A DNA stretch of 64,000 nucleotides from Petrolisthes cinctipes (lineage: Eukaryota; Arthropoda; Malacostraca; Decapoda; Porcellanidae): positions 1,860,001 through 1,924,000 of the forward strand of contig JAWQEG010000477.1 in assembly GCA_033782935.1 (NCBI GenBank), in the 5' to 3' direction. The translations under genes and the position numbers were made by a program. This document shows, piece by piece, positions 48,038-58,750 of this stretch. Below the pieces are notes generated by a model. That model ran no database searches, had not been told where the DNA came from, and saw only the letters and a program-made list of their open reading frames with translations. Each line of letters opens with the position of its first letter. Position 1 is the first letter of the stretch.

Positions 48038-49029
48038 GTGTTAGAGTATTTTCAAAATACATGCTCAAAACATACTGAAAATCGATCTTTTAGGTGCACA
48101 AAAGTCGATATGTGCATGTATCTTCAGTACCCGTTTATATCTCAAATTCAGGCTCAAAACACCCGAAAATTCAATATTTTGGGGTCCCAGAAGCAATCTG
48201 TACATGCCTACTCAGTGTTAGAGTATTTTCAAAATACAGGCCCAAAACATGCTGAAAATCGATATTTTAGATGCCCAAAGTCAATATGTGCATGTATCTT
48301 CTGTACCCGTTTATATCTCAAATTCAGGCTCAAAACACCCGAAAATTCAATATTTTGGGGTCCCAGAAGCAATCTGTACATGCCTACACAGTGCTAGAAT
48401 ATTTTCAAAATATAGGCTAAAAACATGCTAAAAATCGACATTTTAGGTGCCAAAAAATCGATATCTCAAATTCAGTCCCAAAACACCCGAAAATTCGATA
48501 TTTAGAAGTCCCAGAAGGTATCTGTACATGCCTACTCCGTGTTAGAGTATTTTCAAAATACTGGCCAAAAACATACTGAAAATCGATCTTTTAGGTGCCC
48601 AAAAGTCGATATGTGCATGCATCTTCTGTACCCGTTTATATCTCAAATTCTGTCCCTAAACACCCGAAAATTCGAAATTTTGGGGTCCCAGAAGCGATCT
48701 GTACATGCCTACTCCGTGTTAGAGTATTTTCAAAATTCAGGCCCAAAACATGCTGAAAATCGATATTTTTGGTGCCCAAAGTCAATATGTGCATATATCT
48801 TCTGTACCCGTTTATATCTCAAATTCAGGCTCAAAACACCCGAAAATTCAATATTTTGGGGTCCCAGAAGCAATCTGTACAGTGCTAGAATATTTTCAAA
48901 ATATAGGCTAAAAACATGCTAAAAATCGATCTTTTAGGTGCCAAAAAGTCGATATCTCAAATTCAGTCCCAAAACACCCGAAAATTCGATATTTAGGGGT
49001 CCCAGAAGCGATCTGTACATGCCTACTCC
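48038..49029 (+). repeat. HOR I (48038) and HOR II (48539, 491 bp)
   Basis: A normal HOR I followed by a HOR II that has ATACTGGCC, TTCTGTCCCTAAACAC, TTCGAAATTTTGGGG and the 10-bp deletion. TTTAGAAGTCCCAG is private to the C2 between them. Confidence 0.88.
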
Positions 49030-49196
49030 GTGTTAGAGTATTTTCAAAATACATGCTCAAAACATACTGAAAATCGATCTTTTAGGTGCACAAAAGTCGA
49101 TATGTGCATGCATCTTCAGTACCCGTTTATATCTCAAATTCAGGCTCAAAACACCCGAAAATTCAATATTTTGGGGTCCCAGAAGCAATCTACTCA
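49030..49196 (+). repeat. A1 with a third 10-bp deletion (AATCTACTCAG)
   Basis: AATCTGTACATGCCTACTCAG has become AATCTACTCAG, a loss of 10 bp with CT at both edges. It recurs only at the first unit of each 1483-bp block (49030, 50513, 51996), so it spread together with that block. Confidence 0.93.
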
Positions 49197-50011
49197 GTGT
49201 TAGAGTATTTTCAAAATACAGGCCCAAAACATGCTGAAAATCGATATTTTAGATGCCCAAAGTCAATATGTGCATGTATCTTCTGTACCCGTTTATATCT
49301 CAAATTCAGGCTCAAAACACCCGAAAATTCAATATTTTGGGGTCCCAGAAGCAATCTGTACAGTGCTAGAATATTTTCAAAATATAGGCTAAAAACATGC
49401 TAAAAATCGATCTTTTAGGTGCCAAAAAGTCGATATCTCAAATTCAGTCCCAAAACACTCGAAAATTCGATATTTAGGGGTACCAGAAGCGATCTGTACA
49501 TGCCTACTCCGTGTTAGAGTATTTTCAAAATTCATGCTCAAAACATACTGAAAATCGATCTTTTAGGTGCACAAAAGTCGATATGTGTATGCATCTTCAG
49601 TACCCGTTTATATCTCAAATTCAGGCTCAAAACACCCGAAAATTCAATATTTTGGGGTCCCAGAAGCAATCTGTACATGCCTACTCAGTGTTAGAGTATT
49701 TTCAAAATACAGGCCCAAAACATGCTGAAAATCGATATTTTAGATGCCCAAAGTCAATATGTGCATGTATCTTCTGTACCCGTTTATATCTCAAATTCAG
49801 GCTCAAAACACCTGAAAATTCAATATTTTGGGGTCCCAGAAGCAATCTGTACATGCCTACACAGTGCTAGAATATTTTCAAAATATAGGCTAAAAACATG
49901 CTAAAAATCGACATTTTAGGTGCCAAAAAATCGATATCTCAAATTCAGTCCCAAAACACCCGAAAATTCGATATTTAGAGGTCCCAGAAGGTATCTGTAC
50001 ATGCCTACTCC

Positions 50012-50188
50012 GTGTTAGAGTATTTTCAAAATACTGGCCAAAAACATACTGAAAATCGATCTTTTAGGTGCCCAAAAGTCGATATGTGCATGCATCTTCT
50101 GTACCCGTTTATATCTCAAATTCTGGCCCTAAACACCCGAAAATTCGATATTTTGGGGTCCCAGAAGCGATCTGTACATGCCTACTCC
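50012..50188 (+). repeat. Monomer type A2, 177 bp (reference copy)
   Basis: A2 is recognised by GGCCAAAAACATACTG, GGTGCCCAAAAGTCGATATG, GCATCTTCTGTACCCG, the block CAAATTCTGGCCCTAAACAC and TTCGATATTTTGGGG followed by AAGCGATCTG. It follows C2 and opens HOR II. Most copies have ATACAGGCC; this one has ATACTGGCC, shared with 13171, 48539 and 51495. Confidence 0.92.
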
Positions 50189-50364
50189 GTGTTAGAGTAT
50201 TTTCAAAATTCAGGCCCAAAACATGCTGAAAATCGATATTTTTGGTGCCCAAAGTCAATATGTGCATATATCTTCTGTACCCGTTTATATCTCAAATTCA
50301 GGCTCAAAACACCCGAAAATTCAATATTTTGGGGTCCCAGAAGCAATCTGTACATGCCTACTCA
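50189..50364 (+). repeat. Monomer type B2, 176 bp (reference copy)
   Basis: B2 is recognised by CAAAATTCAGGCCCAAAAC and GATATTTTTGGTGCCC, followed by AAGTCAATATGTGCAT. Its first half starts AAATTCAGGC, the form closest to half-monomer H2. It normally ends CCTACTCAGTGC or carries the 10-bp deletion TGTACAGTGC. It lies between A2 and C1. Confidence 0.92.
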
Positions 50365-50512
50365 GTGCTAGAATATTTTCAAAATATAGGCTAAAAACAT
50401 GCTAAAAATCGATCTTTTAGGTGCTAAAAAGTCGATATCTCAAATTCAGTCCCAAAACACCCGAAAATTCGATATTTGTGGGTCCCAGAAGCGATCTGTA
50501 CATGCCTACTCC
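50365..50512 (+). repeat. Monomer type C1, 148 bp, with 29-bp internal deletion
   Basis: C1 shares the 29-bp deletion with C2 but has AAAATCGATCTTTTAGG, GCCAAAAAGTCGATATC (here GCTAAAAAGTCG), TTTAGGGGTCCCAGAAGC and GCGATCTGTACATG. C1 precedes an A1 monomer in the regular pattern. Because both C subtypes share the same deletion, it happened once before the two HOR families separated. Confidence 0.92.
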
Positions 50513-51995
50513 GTGTTAGAGTATTTTCAAAATACATGCTCAAAACATACTGAAAATCGATCTTTTAGGTGCACAAAAGTCGATATGTGCATGCATCTTC
50601 AGTACCCGTTTATATCTCAAATTCAGGCTCAAAACACCCGAAAATTTAATATTTTGGGGTCCCAGAAGCAATCTACTCAGTGTTAGAGTTTTTTCAAAAT
50701 ACAGGCCAAAAACATGCTGAAAATCGATATTTTAGATGCCCAAAGTCAATATGTGCATGTATCTTCTGTACCCGTTTATATCTCAAATTCAGGCTCAAAA
50801 CACCCGAAAATTCAATATTTTGGGGTCCCAGAAGCAATCTGTACAGTGCTAGAATATTTTCAAAATATAGGCTAAAAACATGCTAAAAATCGATCTTTTA
50901 GGTGCCAAAAAGTCGATATCTCAAATTCAGTCCCAAAACACCCGAAAATTCGATATTTAGGGGTACCAGAAGCGATCTGTACATGCCTACTCCGTGTTAG
51001 AGTATTTTCAAAATACATGCTCAAAACATACTGAAAATCGATCTTTTAGGTGCACAAAAGTCGATATGTGTATGCATCTTCAGTACCCGTTTATATCTCA
51101 AATTCAGGCTCAAAACACCCGAAAATTCAATATTTTGGGGTCCCAGAAGCAATCTGTACATGCCTACTCAGTGTTAGAGTATTTTCAAAATACAGGCCCA
51201 AAACATGCTGAAAATCGATATTTTAGATGCTAAAAGTCAATATGTGCATGTATCTTCTGTACCCGTTTATATCTCAAATTCAGGCTCAAAACACCTGAAA
51301 ATTCAATATTTTGGGGTCCCAGAAGCAATCTGTACATGCCTACACAGTGCTAGAATATTTTCAAAATATAGGCTAAAAACATGCTAAAAATCGACATTTT
51401 AGGTGCCAAAAAATCGATATCTCAAATTCAGTCCCAAAACACCCGAAAATTCGATATTTAGAGGTCCCAGAAGGTATCTGTACATGCCTACTCCGTGTTA
51501 GAGTATTTTCAAAATACTGGCCAAAAACATACTGAAAATCGATCTTTTAGGTGCCCAAAAGTCGATATGTGCATGCATCTTCTGTACCCGTTTATATCTC
51601 AAATTCTGGCCCTAAACACCCGAAAATTCGATATTTTGGGGTCCCAGAAGCGATCTGTACATGCCTACTCCGTGTTAGAGTATTTTCAAAATTCAGGCCC
51701 AAAACATGCTGAAAATCGATATTTTTGGTGCCCAAAGTCAATATGTGCATGTATCGTCTGTACCCGTTTATATCTCAAATTCAGGCTCAAAACACCCGAA
51801 AATTCAATATTTTGGGGTCCCAGAAGCAATCTGTACATGCCTACTCAGTGCTAGAATATTTTCAAAATATAGGCTAAAAACATGCTAAAAATCGATCTTT
51901 TAGGTGCCAAAAAGTCGATATCTCAAATTCAGTCCCAAAACACCCGAAAATTCGATATTTAGGGGTCCCAGAAGCGATCTGTACATGCCTACTCC
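50513..51995 (+). repeat. 1483-bp block, copy 2 of 3
   Basis: Units at 50513 (481), 50994 (501) and 51495 (501). Private changes are AAAATTTAATATTTTGG, GAGTTTTTTCAAAATAC and GATGCTAAAAGTC. ACACCTGAAAATTC and ATACTGGCC are shared with copy 1 only, so copies 1 and 2 are closer to one another than to copy 3. Confidence 0.93.
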
Positions 51996-53468
51996 GTGTT
52001 AGAGTATTTTCAAAATACATGCTCAAAACATACTGAAAATCGATCTTTTAGGTGCACAAAAGTCGATATGTGCATGCATCTTCAGTACCCGTTTATATCT
52101 CAAATTCAGGCTCAAAACACCCGAAAATTCAATATTTTGGGGTCCCAGAAGCAATCTACTCAGTGTTAGAGTATTTTCAAAATACAGGCCCAAAACATGC
52201 TGAAAATCGATATTTTAGATGCCCAAAGTCAATATGTGCATGTATCTTCTGTACCCGTTTATATCTCAAATTCAGGCTCAAAACACCCGAAAATTCAATA
52301 TTTTGGGGTCCCAGAAGCAATTTGTACAGTGCTAGAATATTTTCAAAATATAGGCTAAAAACATGCTAAAAATCGATCTTTTAGGTGCCAAAAAGTCGAT
52401 ATCTCAAATTCAGTCCCAAAACACCCGAAAATTCGATATTTAGGGGTCCCAGAAGCGATCTGTACATGCCTACTCCGTGTTAGAGTATTTTCAAAATACA
52501 TGCTCAAAACATACTGAAAATCGATCTTTTAGGTGCACAAAAGTCGATATGTGTATGCATCTTCAGTACCCGTTTATATCTCAAATTCAGGCTCAAAACA
52601 CCCGAAAATTCAATATTTTGGGGTCCCAGAAGCAATCTGTACATGCCTACTCAGTGTTAGAGTATTTTCAAAATACAGGCCCAAAACATGCTGAAAATCG
52701 ATATTTTAGATGCCCAAAGTCAATATGTGCATGTATCTTCTGTACCCGTTTATATCTCAAATTCAGGCTCAAAACACCCGAAAATTCAATATTTTGGGGT
52801 CCAAGAAGCAATCTGTACATGCCTACACAGTGCTAGAATATTTTCAAAATATAGGCTAAAAACATACTAAAAATCGACATTTTAGGTGCCAAAAAATCGA
52901 TATCTCAAATTCAGTCCCAAAACACCCGAAAATTCGATATTTAGAGGTCCCAGAAGGTATCTGTACATGCCTACTCCGTGTTAGAGTATTTTCAAAATAC
53001 AGGCCAAAAACATACTGAAAATCGATCTTTTAGGTGCCCAAAAGTCGATATGTGCATGCATCTTCTGTACCCGTTTATATCTCAAATTCTGGCCCTAAAC
53101 ACCCGAAAATTCGATATTTTGGGGTCCCAGAAGCGATCTGTACATGCCTACTCCGTGTTAGAGTATTTTCAAAATTCAGGCCCAAAACATGCTGAAAATC
53201 GATATTTTTGGTGCCCAAAGTCAATATGTGCATGTATCTTCTGTACCCGTTTATATCTCAAATTCAGGCTCAAAACACCCGAAAATTCAATATTTTGGGG
53301 TCCCAGAAGCAATCTGTACAGTGCTAGAATATTTTCAAAATATAGGCTAAAAACATGCTAAAAATCGATCTTTTAGGTGCCAAAAAGTCGATATCTCAAA
53401 TTCAGTCCCAAAACACCCGAAAATTCGATATTTAGGGGTCCCAGAAGCGATCTGTACATGCCTACTCC
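51996..53468 (+). repeat. 1483-bp block, copy 3 of 3 (1473 bp)
   Basis: Units at 51996 (481), 52477 (501) and 52978 (491). It is 10 bp shorter because the last B2 has the TGTACAGTGC deletion. It keeps ATATGTGTATGCATC but has ordinary GGGGTCCCAG where copies 1 and 2 have GGGGTACCAG, and ATACAGGCC instead of ATACTGGCC. Confidence 0.9.
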
Positions 53469-55756
53469 GTGTTAGAGTATTTTCAAAATACATGCTCAAA
53501 ACATACTGAAAATCGATCTTTTAGGTGCACAAAAGTCGATATGTGCATGCATCTTCAGTACCCGTTTATATCTCAAATTCAGGCTCAAAACACCCGAAAA
53601 TTCAATATTTTGGAGTCCCAGAAGCAATCTGTACATGCCTACTCAGTGTTAGAGTATTTTCAAAATACAGGCCCAAAACATGCTGAAAATCGATATTTGA
53701 GATGCCCAAAGTCAATATGTGCATGTATCTTCTGTACCCGTTTATATCTCAAATTCAGGCTCAAAACACCCGAAAATTAAATATTTTGGGGTCCCAGAAG
53801 CAATCTGTACAGTGCTAGAATATTTTCAAAATATAGGCTAAAAACATGCTAAAAATCGATCTTTTAGGTGCCAAAAAGTCGATATCTCAAATTCAGTCCC
53901 AAAACACCCGAAAATTCGATATTTAGGGGTCCCAGAAGCGATCTGTACAGGCCTACTCCGTGTTAGAGTATTTTCAAAATACATGCTTAAAACATACTGA
54001 AAATCGATCTTTTAGGTGCACAAAAGTCGATATGTGCATGCATCTTCAGTACCCGTTTATATCTCAAATTCAGGCTCAAAACACCCGAAAATTCAATATT
54101 TTGGGGTCCCAGAAGCAATCTGTACATGCCTACTCAGTGTTAGAGTATTTTCAAAATACAGGCCCAAAACATGCTGAAAATCGATATTTGAGATGCCCAA
54201 AGTCAATATGTGCATGTATCTTCTGTACCCGTTTATATCTCAAATTCAGGCTCAAAACACCCGAAAATTCAATATTTTGGGGTCCCAGAAGCAATCTGTA
54301 CAGTGCTAGAATATTTTCAAAATATAGGCTAAAAACATGCTAAAAATCGATCTTTTAGGTGCCAAAAAGTCGATATCTCAAATTCAGTCCCAAAACACCC
54401 GAAAATTCGATATTTAGGGGTCCCAGAAGCGATCTGTACATGCCTACTCCGTGTTAGAGTATTTTCAAAATACATGCTCAAAACATGCTGAAAATCGATA
54501 TTTTAGATGCCCAAAGTCAATATGTGCATGAATCTTCTGTACCCGTTTATATCTCAAATTCAGGCTCAAAACACCCGAAAATTCAATATTTTGGGGTCCC
54601 AGAAGCAATCTGTACATGCCTACACAGTGCTAGAATATTTTCAAAATATAGGCTAAAAACATGCTAAAAATCGACATTTTAGGTGCCAAAAAATCGATAT
54701 CTCAAATTCAGTCCCAAAACACCTGAAAATTCGATATTTAGAGGACCCAGAAGGTATCTGTACATGCCTACTCCGTGTTAGAGTATTTTCAAAATACAGG
54801 CCAAAAACATACTGAAAATCGATCTTTTAGGTGCCCAAAAGTCGATATGTGCATGCATCTTCTGTACCCGTTTATATCTCAAATTCTGGCCCTAAACACC
54901 CGAAAATTCGATATTTTGGGGTCCCAGAAGCGATCTGTACATGACTACTCCGTGTTAGAGTATTTTCAAAATTCAGGCCCAAAACATGCTGAAAATCGAT
55001 ATTTTTGGTGCCCAAAGTCAATATGTGCATGTATCTTCTGTACCCGTTTATATCTCAAATTCAGGCTCAAAACACCCGAAAATTCAATATTTTGAGGTCC
55101 CAGAAGCAATCTGTACAGTGCTAGAATATTTTCAAAATATAGGCTAAAAACATGCTAAAAATCGATCTTTTAGGTGCCAAAAAGTCGATATCTCAAATTC
55201 AGTCCCAAAACACCCGAAAATTCGATATTTAAGGGTCCCAGAAGCGATCTGTACATGCCTACTCCGTGTTAGAGTATTTTCAAAATACATGCTCAAAACA
55301 TACTGAAAATCGATCTTTCAGGTGCACAAAAGTCGATATGTGCATGCATCTTCAGTACCCGTTTATATCTCAAATTCAGGCTCAAAACACCCGAAAATTC
55401 AATATTTTGGGGTCCCAGAAGCAATCTGTACATGCCTACTCAGTGTTAGAGTATTTTCAAAATACAGGCCCAAAACATGCTGAAAATCGATATTTTAGAT
55501 GCCCAAAGTCAATATGTGCATGTATCTTCTGTACCCGTTTATATCTCAAATTCAGGCTCAAAACACCCGAAAATTCAATATTTTGGGGTCCCAGAAGCAA
55601 TCTGTACAGTGCTAGAATATTTTCAAAATTTAGGCTAAAAACATGCTAAAAATCGATCTTTTAGGTGCCAAAAAGTCGATATCTCAAATTCAGTCCCAAA
55701 ACACCCGAAAATTCGATATTTAGGGGTCCCAGAAGCGATCTGTACATGCCTACTCC
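53469..55756 (+). repeat. 491-bp trimers at 53469, 53960, 54775, 55266 and a 324-bp hybrid dimer
   Basis: 53469 and 53960 share GATATTTGAGATGCCC at 53695 and 54186, exactly 491 bp apart, so a single trimer was duplicated here. 54451-54626 is an A1/B1 hybrid (CATGCTCAAAACATGCTG then TTTTAGATGCCC) followed by C2, together 324 bp. 54775 has ATGACTACTCCG and TTTTGAGGTCCC. Confidence 0.88.
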
Positions 55757-57248
55757 GTGTTAGAGTATTTTCAAAATACATGCTCAAAACATACTGAAAA
55801 TCGATCTTTTAGGTGCACAAAAGTCGATATGTGCATGCATCTTCAGTACCCGTTTATATCTCAAATTCAGGCTCAAAACACCCGAAAATTCAATATTTTG
55901 GGGTCCCAGAAGCAATCTGTACATGCCTACACATTGCTAGAATATTTTCAAAATATAGGCTAAAAACATACTGAAAATCGACATTTTAGGTGCCAAAAAA
56001 TCGATATCTCAAATTCAGTCCCAAAACACCCGAAAATTCGATATTTAGAGGTCCCAGAAGGTATCTGTACATGCCTACTCCGTGTTAGAGTATTTTCAAA
56101 ATACAGGCAAAAAAATACTGAAAATCGATCTTTTAGGTGCCCAAAAGTCGATATGTGCATGCATCTTCTGTACCCGTTTATATCTCAAATTCTGGCCCTA
56201 AACACCCGAAAATTCGATATTTATGGGTCCCAGAAGCGATCTGTACATGCCTACTCCGTGTTAGAGTATTTTCAAAATTCAGGCTCAAAACATGCTGAAA
56301 ATCGATATTTTTGGTACCCAAAGTCAATATGTGCATGTATCTTCTGTACCCGTTTATATATCAAATTCAGGCTCAAAACACCCGAAAATTCAATATTTTG
56401 GGGTCCCAGAAGCAATCTGTACATGCCTACTCAGTGCTAGAATATTTTGAAAATATAGGCTAAAAACATGCTGAAAATCGATATTTTAGATGCCCAAAGT
56501 CAATATGTGCATGTATCTTCTGTACCCGTTTATATCTCAAATTCAGGCTCAAAACACCCGAAAATTCAATATTTTGGGGTCCCAGAAGCAATCTGTACAT
56601 GCCTACACAGTGCTAGAATATTTTCAAAATATAGGCTAAAAACATGCTAAAAATCGACATTTTAGGTGCCAAAAAATCGATATCTCAAATTCAGTCCCAA
56701 AACACCCGAAAATTCGATATTTAGAGGTCCCAGAAGGTATCTGTACATGCCTACTCCGTGTTAGAGTATTTTCAAAATACAGCCCAAAAACATACTGAAT
56801 ATCGATCTTTTAGGTGCCCAAAAGTCGATATGTGCATGCATCTTCTGTACCCGTTTATATCTCAAATTCTGGCCCTAACCACCCGAAAATTCGATATTTT
56901 GGGGTTCCAGAAGCGATCTGTACATGCCTACTCCGTGTTAGAGTATTTTCAAAATTCAGGCCCAAAACATGCTGAAAATCGATATTTTTGGTGCCCAAAG
57001 TCAATATGTGCATGTATCTTCTGTACCCGTTTATATCTCAAATTCAGGCTCAAAACACCCGAAAATTCAATATTTTGGGGTCCCAGAAGCAATCTGTACA
57101 GTGCTAGAATATTTTCAAAATATAGGCTAAAAACATGCTAAAAATCGATCTTTTAGGTGCCAAAAAGTCGATATCTCAAATTCAGTCCCAAAACACCCGA
57201 AAATTCGATATTTAGGGGTCCCAGAAGCGATCTGTACATGCCTACTCC
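55757..57248 (+). repeat. 1492-bp segmental duplication, copy 1
   Basis: Units at 55757 (325, A1-C2), 56082 (676) and 56758 (491). The 676-bp unit is A2, B2, C/B1 hybrid, C2 with starts at 56082, 56258, 56434 and 56610. Variants shared with copy 2 are CACATTGCTAGAAT, TTTATGGGTCCC, TTTTGGTACCC, ATTTTGAAAATATAGG, CTGAATATCGATC and CCCTAACCACCCG. Confidence 0.92.
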
Positions 57249-58750
57249 GTGTTAGAGTATTTTCAAAATACATGCTCAAAACATACTGAAAATCGATCTT
57301 TTAGGTGCACAAAAGTCGATATGTGCATGCATCTTCAGTACCCGTTTATATCTCAAATTCAGGCTCAAAACACCCGAAAATTCAATATTTTGGGGTCCCA
57401 GAAGCAATCTGTACATGCCTACACATTGCTAGAATATTTTCAAAATATAGGCTAAAAACATACTGAAAATCGACATTTTAGGTGCCAAAAAATCGATATC
57501 TCAAATTCAGTCCCAAAACACCCGAAAATTCGATATTTAGAGGTCCCAGAAGGTATCTGTACATGCCTACTCCGTGTTAGAGTATTTTCAAAATACAGGC
57601 CAAAAAATACTGAAAATCGATCTTTTAGGTGCCCAAAAGTCGATATGTGCATGCATCTTCTGTACCCGTTTATATCTCAAATTCTGGCCCTAAACACCCG
57701 AAAATTCGATATTTATGGGTCCCAGAAGCGATCTGTACATGCCTACTCCGTGTTAGAGTATTTTCAAAATTCAGGCTCAAAACATGCTGAAAATCGATAT
57801 TTTTGGTACCCAAAGTCAATATGTGCATGTATCTTCTGTACCCGTTTATATATCAAATTCAGGCTCAAAACACCCGAAAATTCAATATTTTGGGGTCCCA
57901 GAAGCAATCTGTACATGCCTACTCAGTGCTAGAATATTTTGAAAATATAGGCTAAAAACATGCTGAAAATCGATATTTTAGATGCCCAAAGTCAATATGT
58001 GCATGTATCTTCTGTACCCGTTTATATCTCAAATTCAGGCTCAAAACACCGGAAAATTCAATATTTTGGGGTCCCAGAAGCAATCTGTACATGCCTACAC
58101 AGTGCTAGAATATTTTCAGAATATAGGCTAAAAACATGCTAAAAATCGACATTTTAGGTGCCAAAAAATCGATATCTCAAATTCAGTCCCAAAACACCCG
58201 AAAATTCGATATTTAGAGGTCCCAGAAGGTATCTGTACATGCCTACTCCGTGTTAGAGTATTTTCAAAATACAGGCCAAAAACATACTGAATATCGATCA
58301 TTTAGGTGCCCAAAAGTCGATATGTGCATGCATCTTCTGTACCCGTTTATATCTCAAATTCTGGCCCTAACCACCCGAAAATTCGATATTTTGGGGTCCC
58401 AGAAGCGATCTGTACATGCCTACTCCGTGTTAGAGTATTTTCAAAATTCAGGCCCAAAACATGCTGAAAATCGATATTTTTGGTGCCCAAAGTCAATATG
58501 TGCATGTATCTTCTGTACCCGTTTATATCTCAAATTAAGGCTCAAAACACCCGAAAATTCAATATTTTGGGGTTCCAGAAGCAATCTGTACATGCCTACT
58601 CAGTGCTAGAATATTTTCAAAATATAGGTTAAAAACATGCTAAAAATCGATCTTTTAGGTGCCAAAAAGTCGATATCTCAAATTCAGTCCCAAAACACCC
58701 GAAAATTCGATATTTAGGGGTCCCAGAAGCGATCTGTACATGCCTACTCC
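57249..58750 (+). repeat. 1492-bp segmental duplication, copy 2
   Basis: Units at 57249 (325), 57574 (676) and 58250 (501). All private variants of copy 1 recur 1492 bp downstream. In the last unit B2 keeps the 10 bp that copy 1 has lost and adds CAAATTAAGGCTC, GGGGTTCCAG and AATATAGGTTAAAA, which reappear at 59253 and 61897. Confidence 0.9.

Larger units (their letters stand above)
49030..50512 (+). repeat. 1483-bp block, copy 1 of 3
   Basis: Units at 49030 (481), 49511 (501) and 50012 (501). The 481-bp unit is A1-B1-C1 with two different 10-bp deletions: AGCAATCTACTCAG at the end of A1 and TGTACAGTGC at the end of B1. 49511 carries ATATGTGTATGCATC, found in all three copies, and is preceded by AGGGGTACCAGAAGC, found in copies 1 and 2. 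Confidence 0.93.
49511..50512 (+). repeat. Six-monomer super-HOR, about 1002 bp (HOR I + HOR II)
   Basis: One clean example of the next level: A1-B1-C2-A2-B2-C1. C2 is followed by A2 and C1 by A1 almost everywhere, so the two trimer families alternate. The pattern is clearest from 38911 to 42910, with starts at 38911, 39412, 39913, 40415, 40916, 41418, 41919 and 42410; 39913 is a second HOR II in a row. Confidence 0.85.
50012..50512 (+). repeat. Higher-order repeat HOR II (A2-B2-C1), 501 bp
   Basis: Reference unit of the second trimer subtype: A2 at 50012, B2 at 50189, C1 at 50365. Other copies start at 2073, 3399, 4225, 5404, 7711, 9536, 11678, 13987, 17651, 20953, 23262, 24254, 39412 and 51495. 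Shorter 491-bp copies with the 10-bp deletion start at 10862, 13171, 35658, 41919, 42911, 48539, 52978 and 54775. Confidence 0.92.

Noticed and set aside
6096..57652. Minus-strand open frames of 66-109 codons (for example 6096-6311, 16849-17064, 36340-36669)
   Set aside because: They appear only where a 10-bp deletion or a point change joins frames or makes a start codon (CCATAAAG). They recur because the repeat block recurs. No independent evidence for coding.
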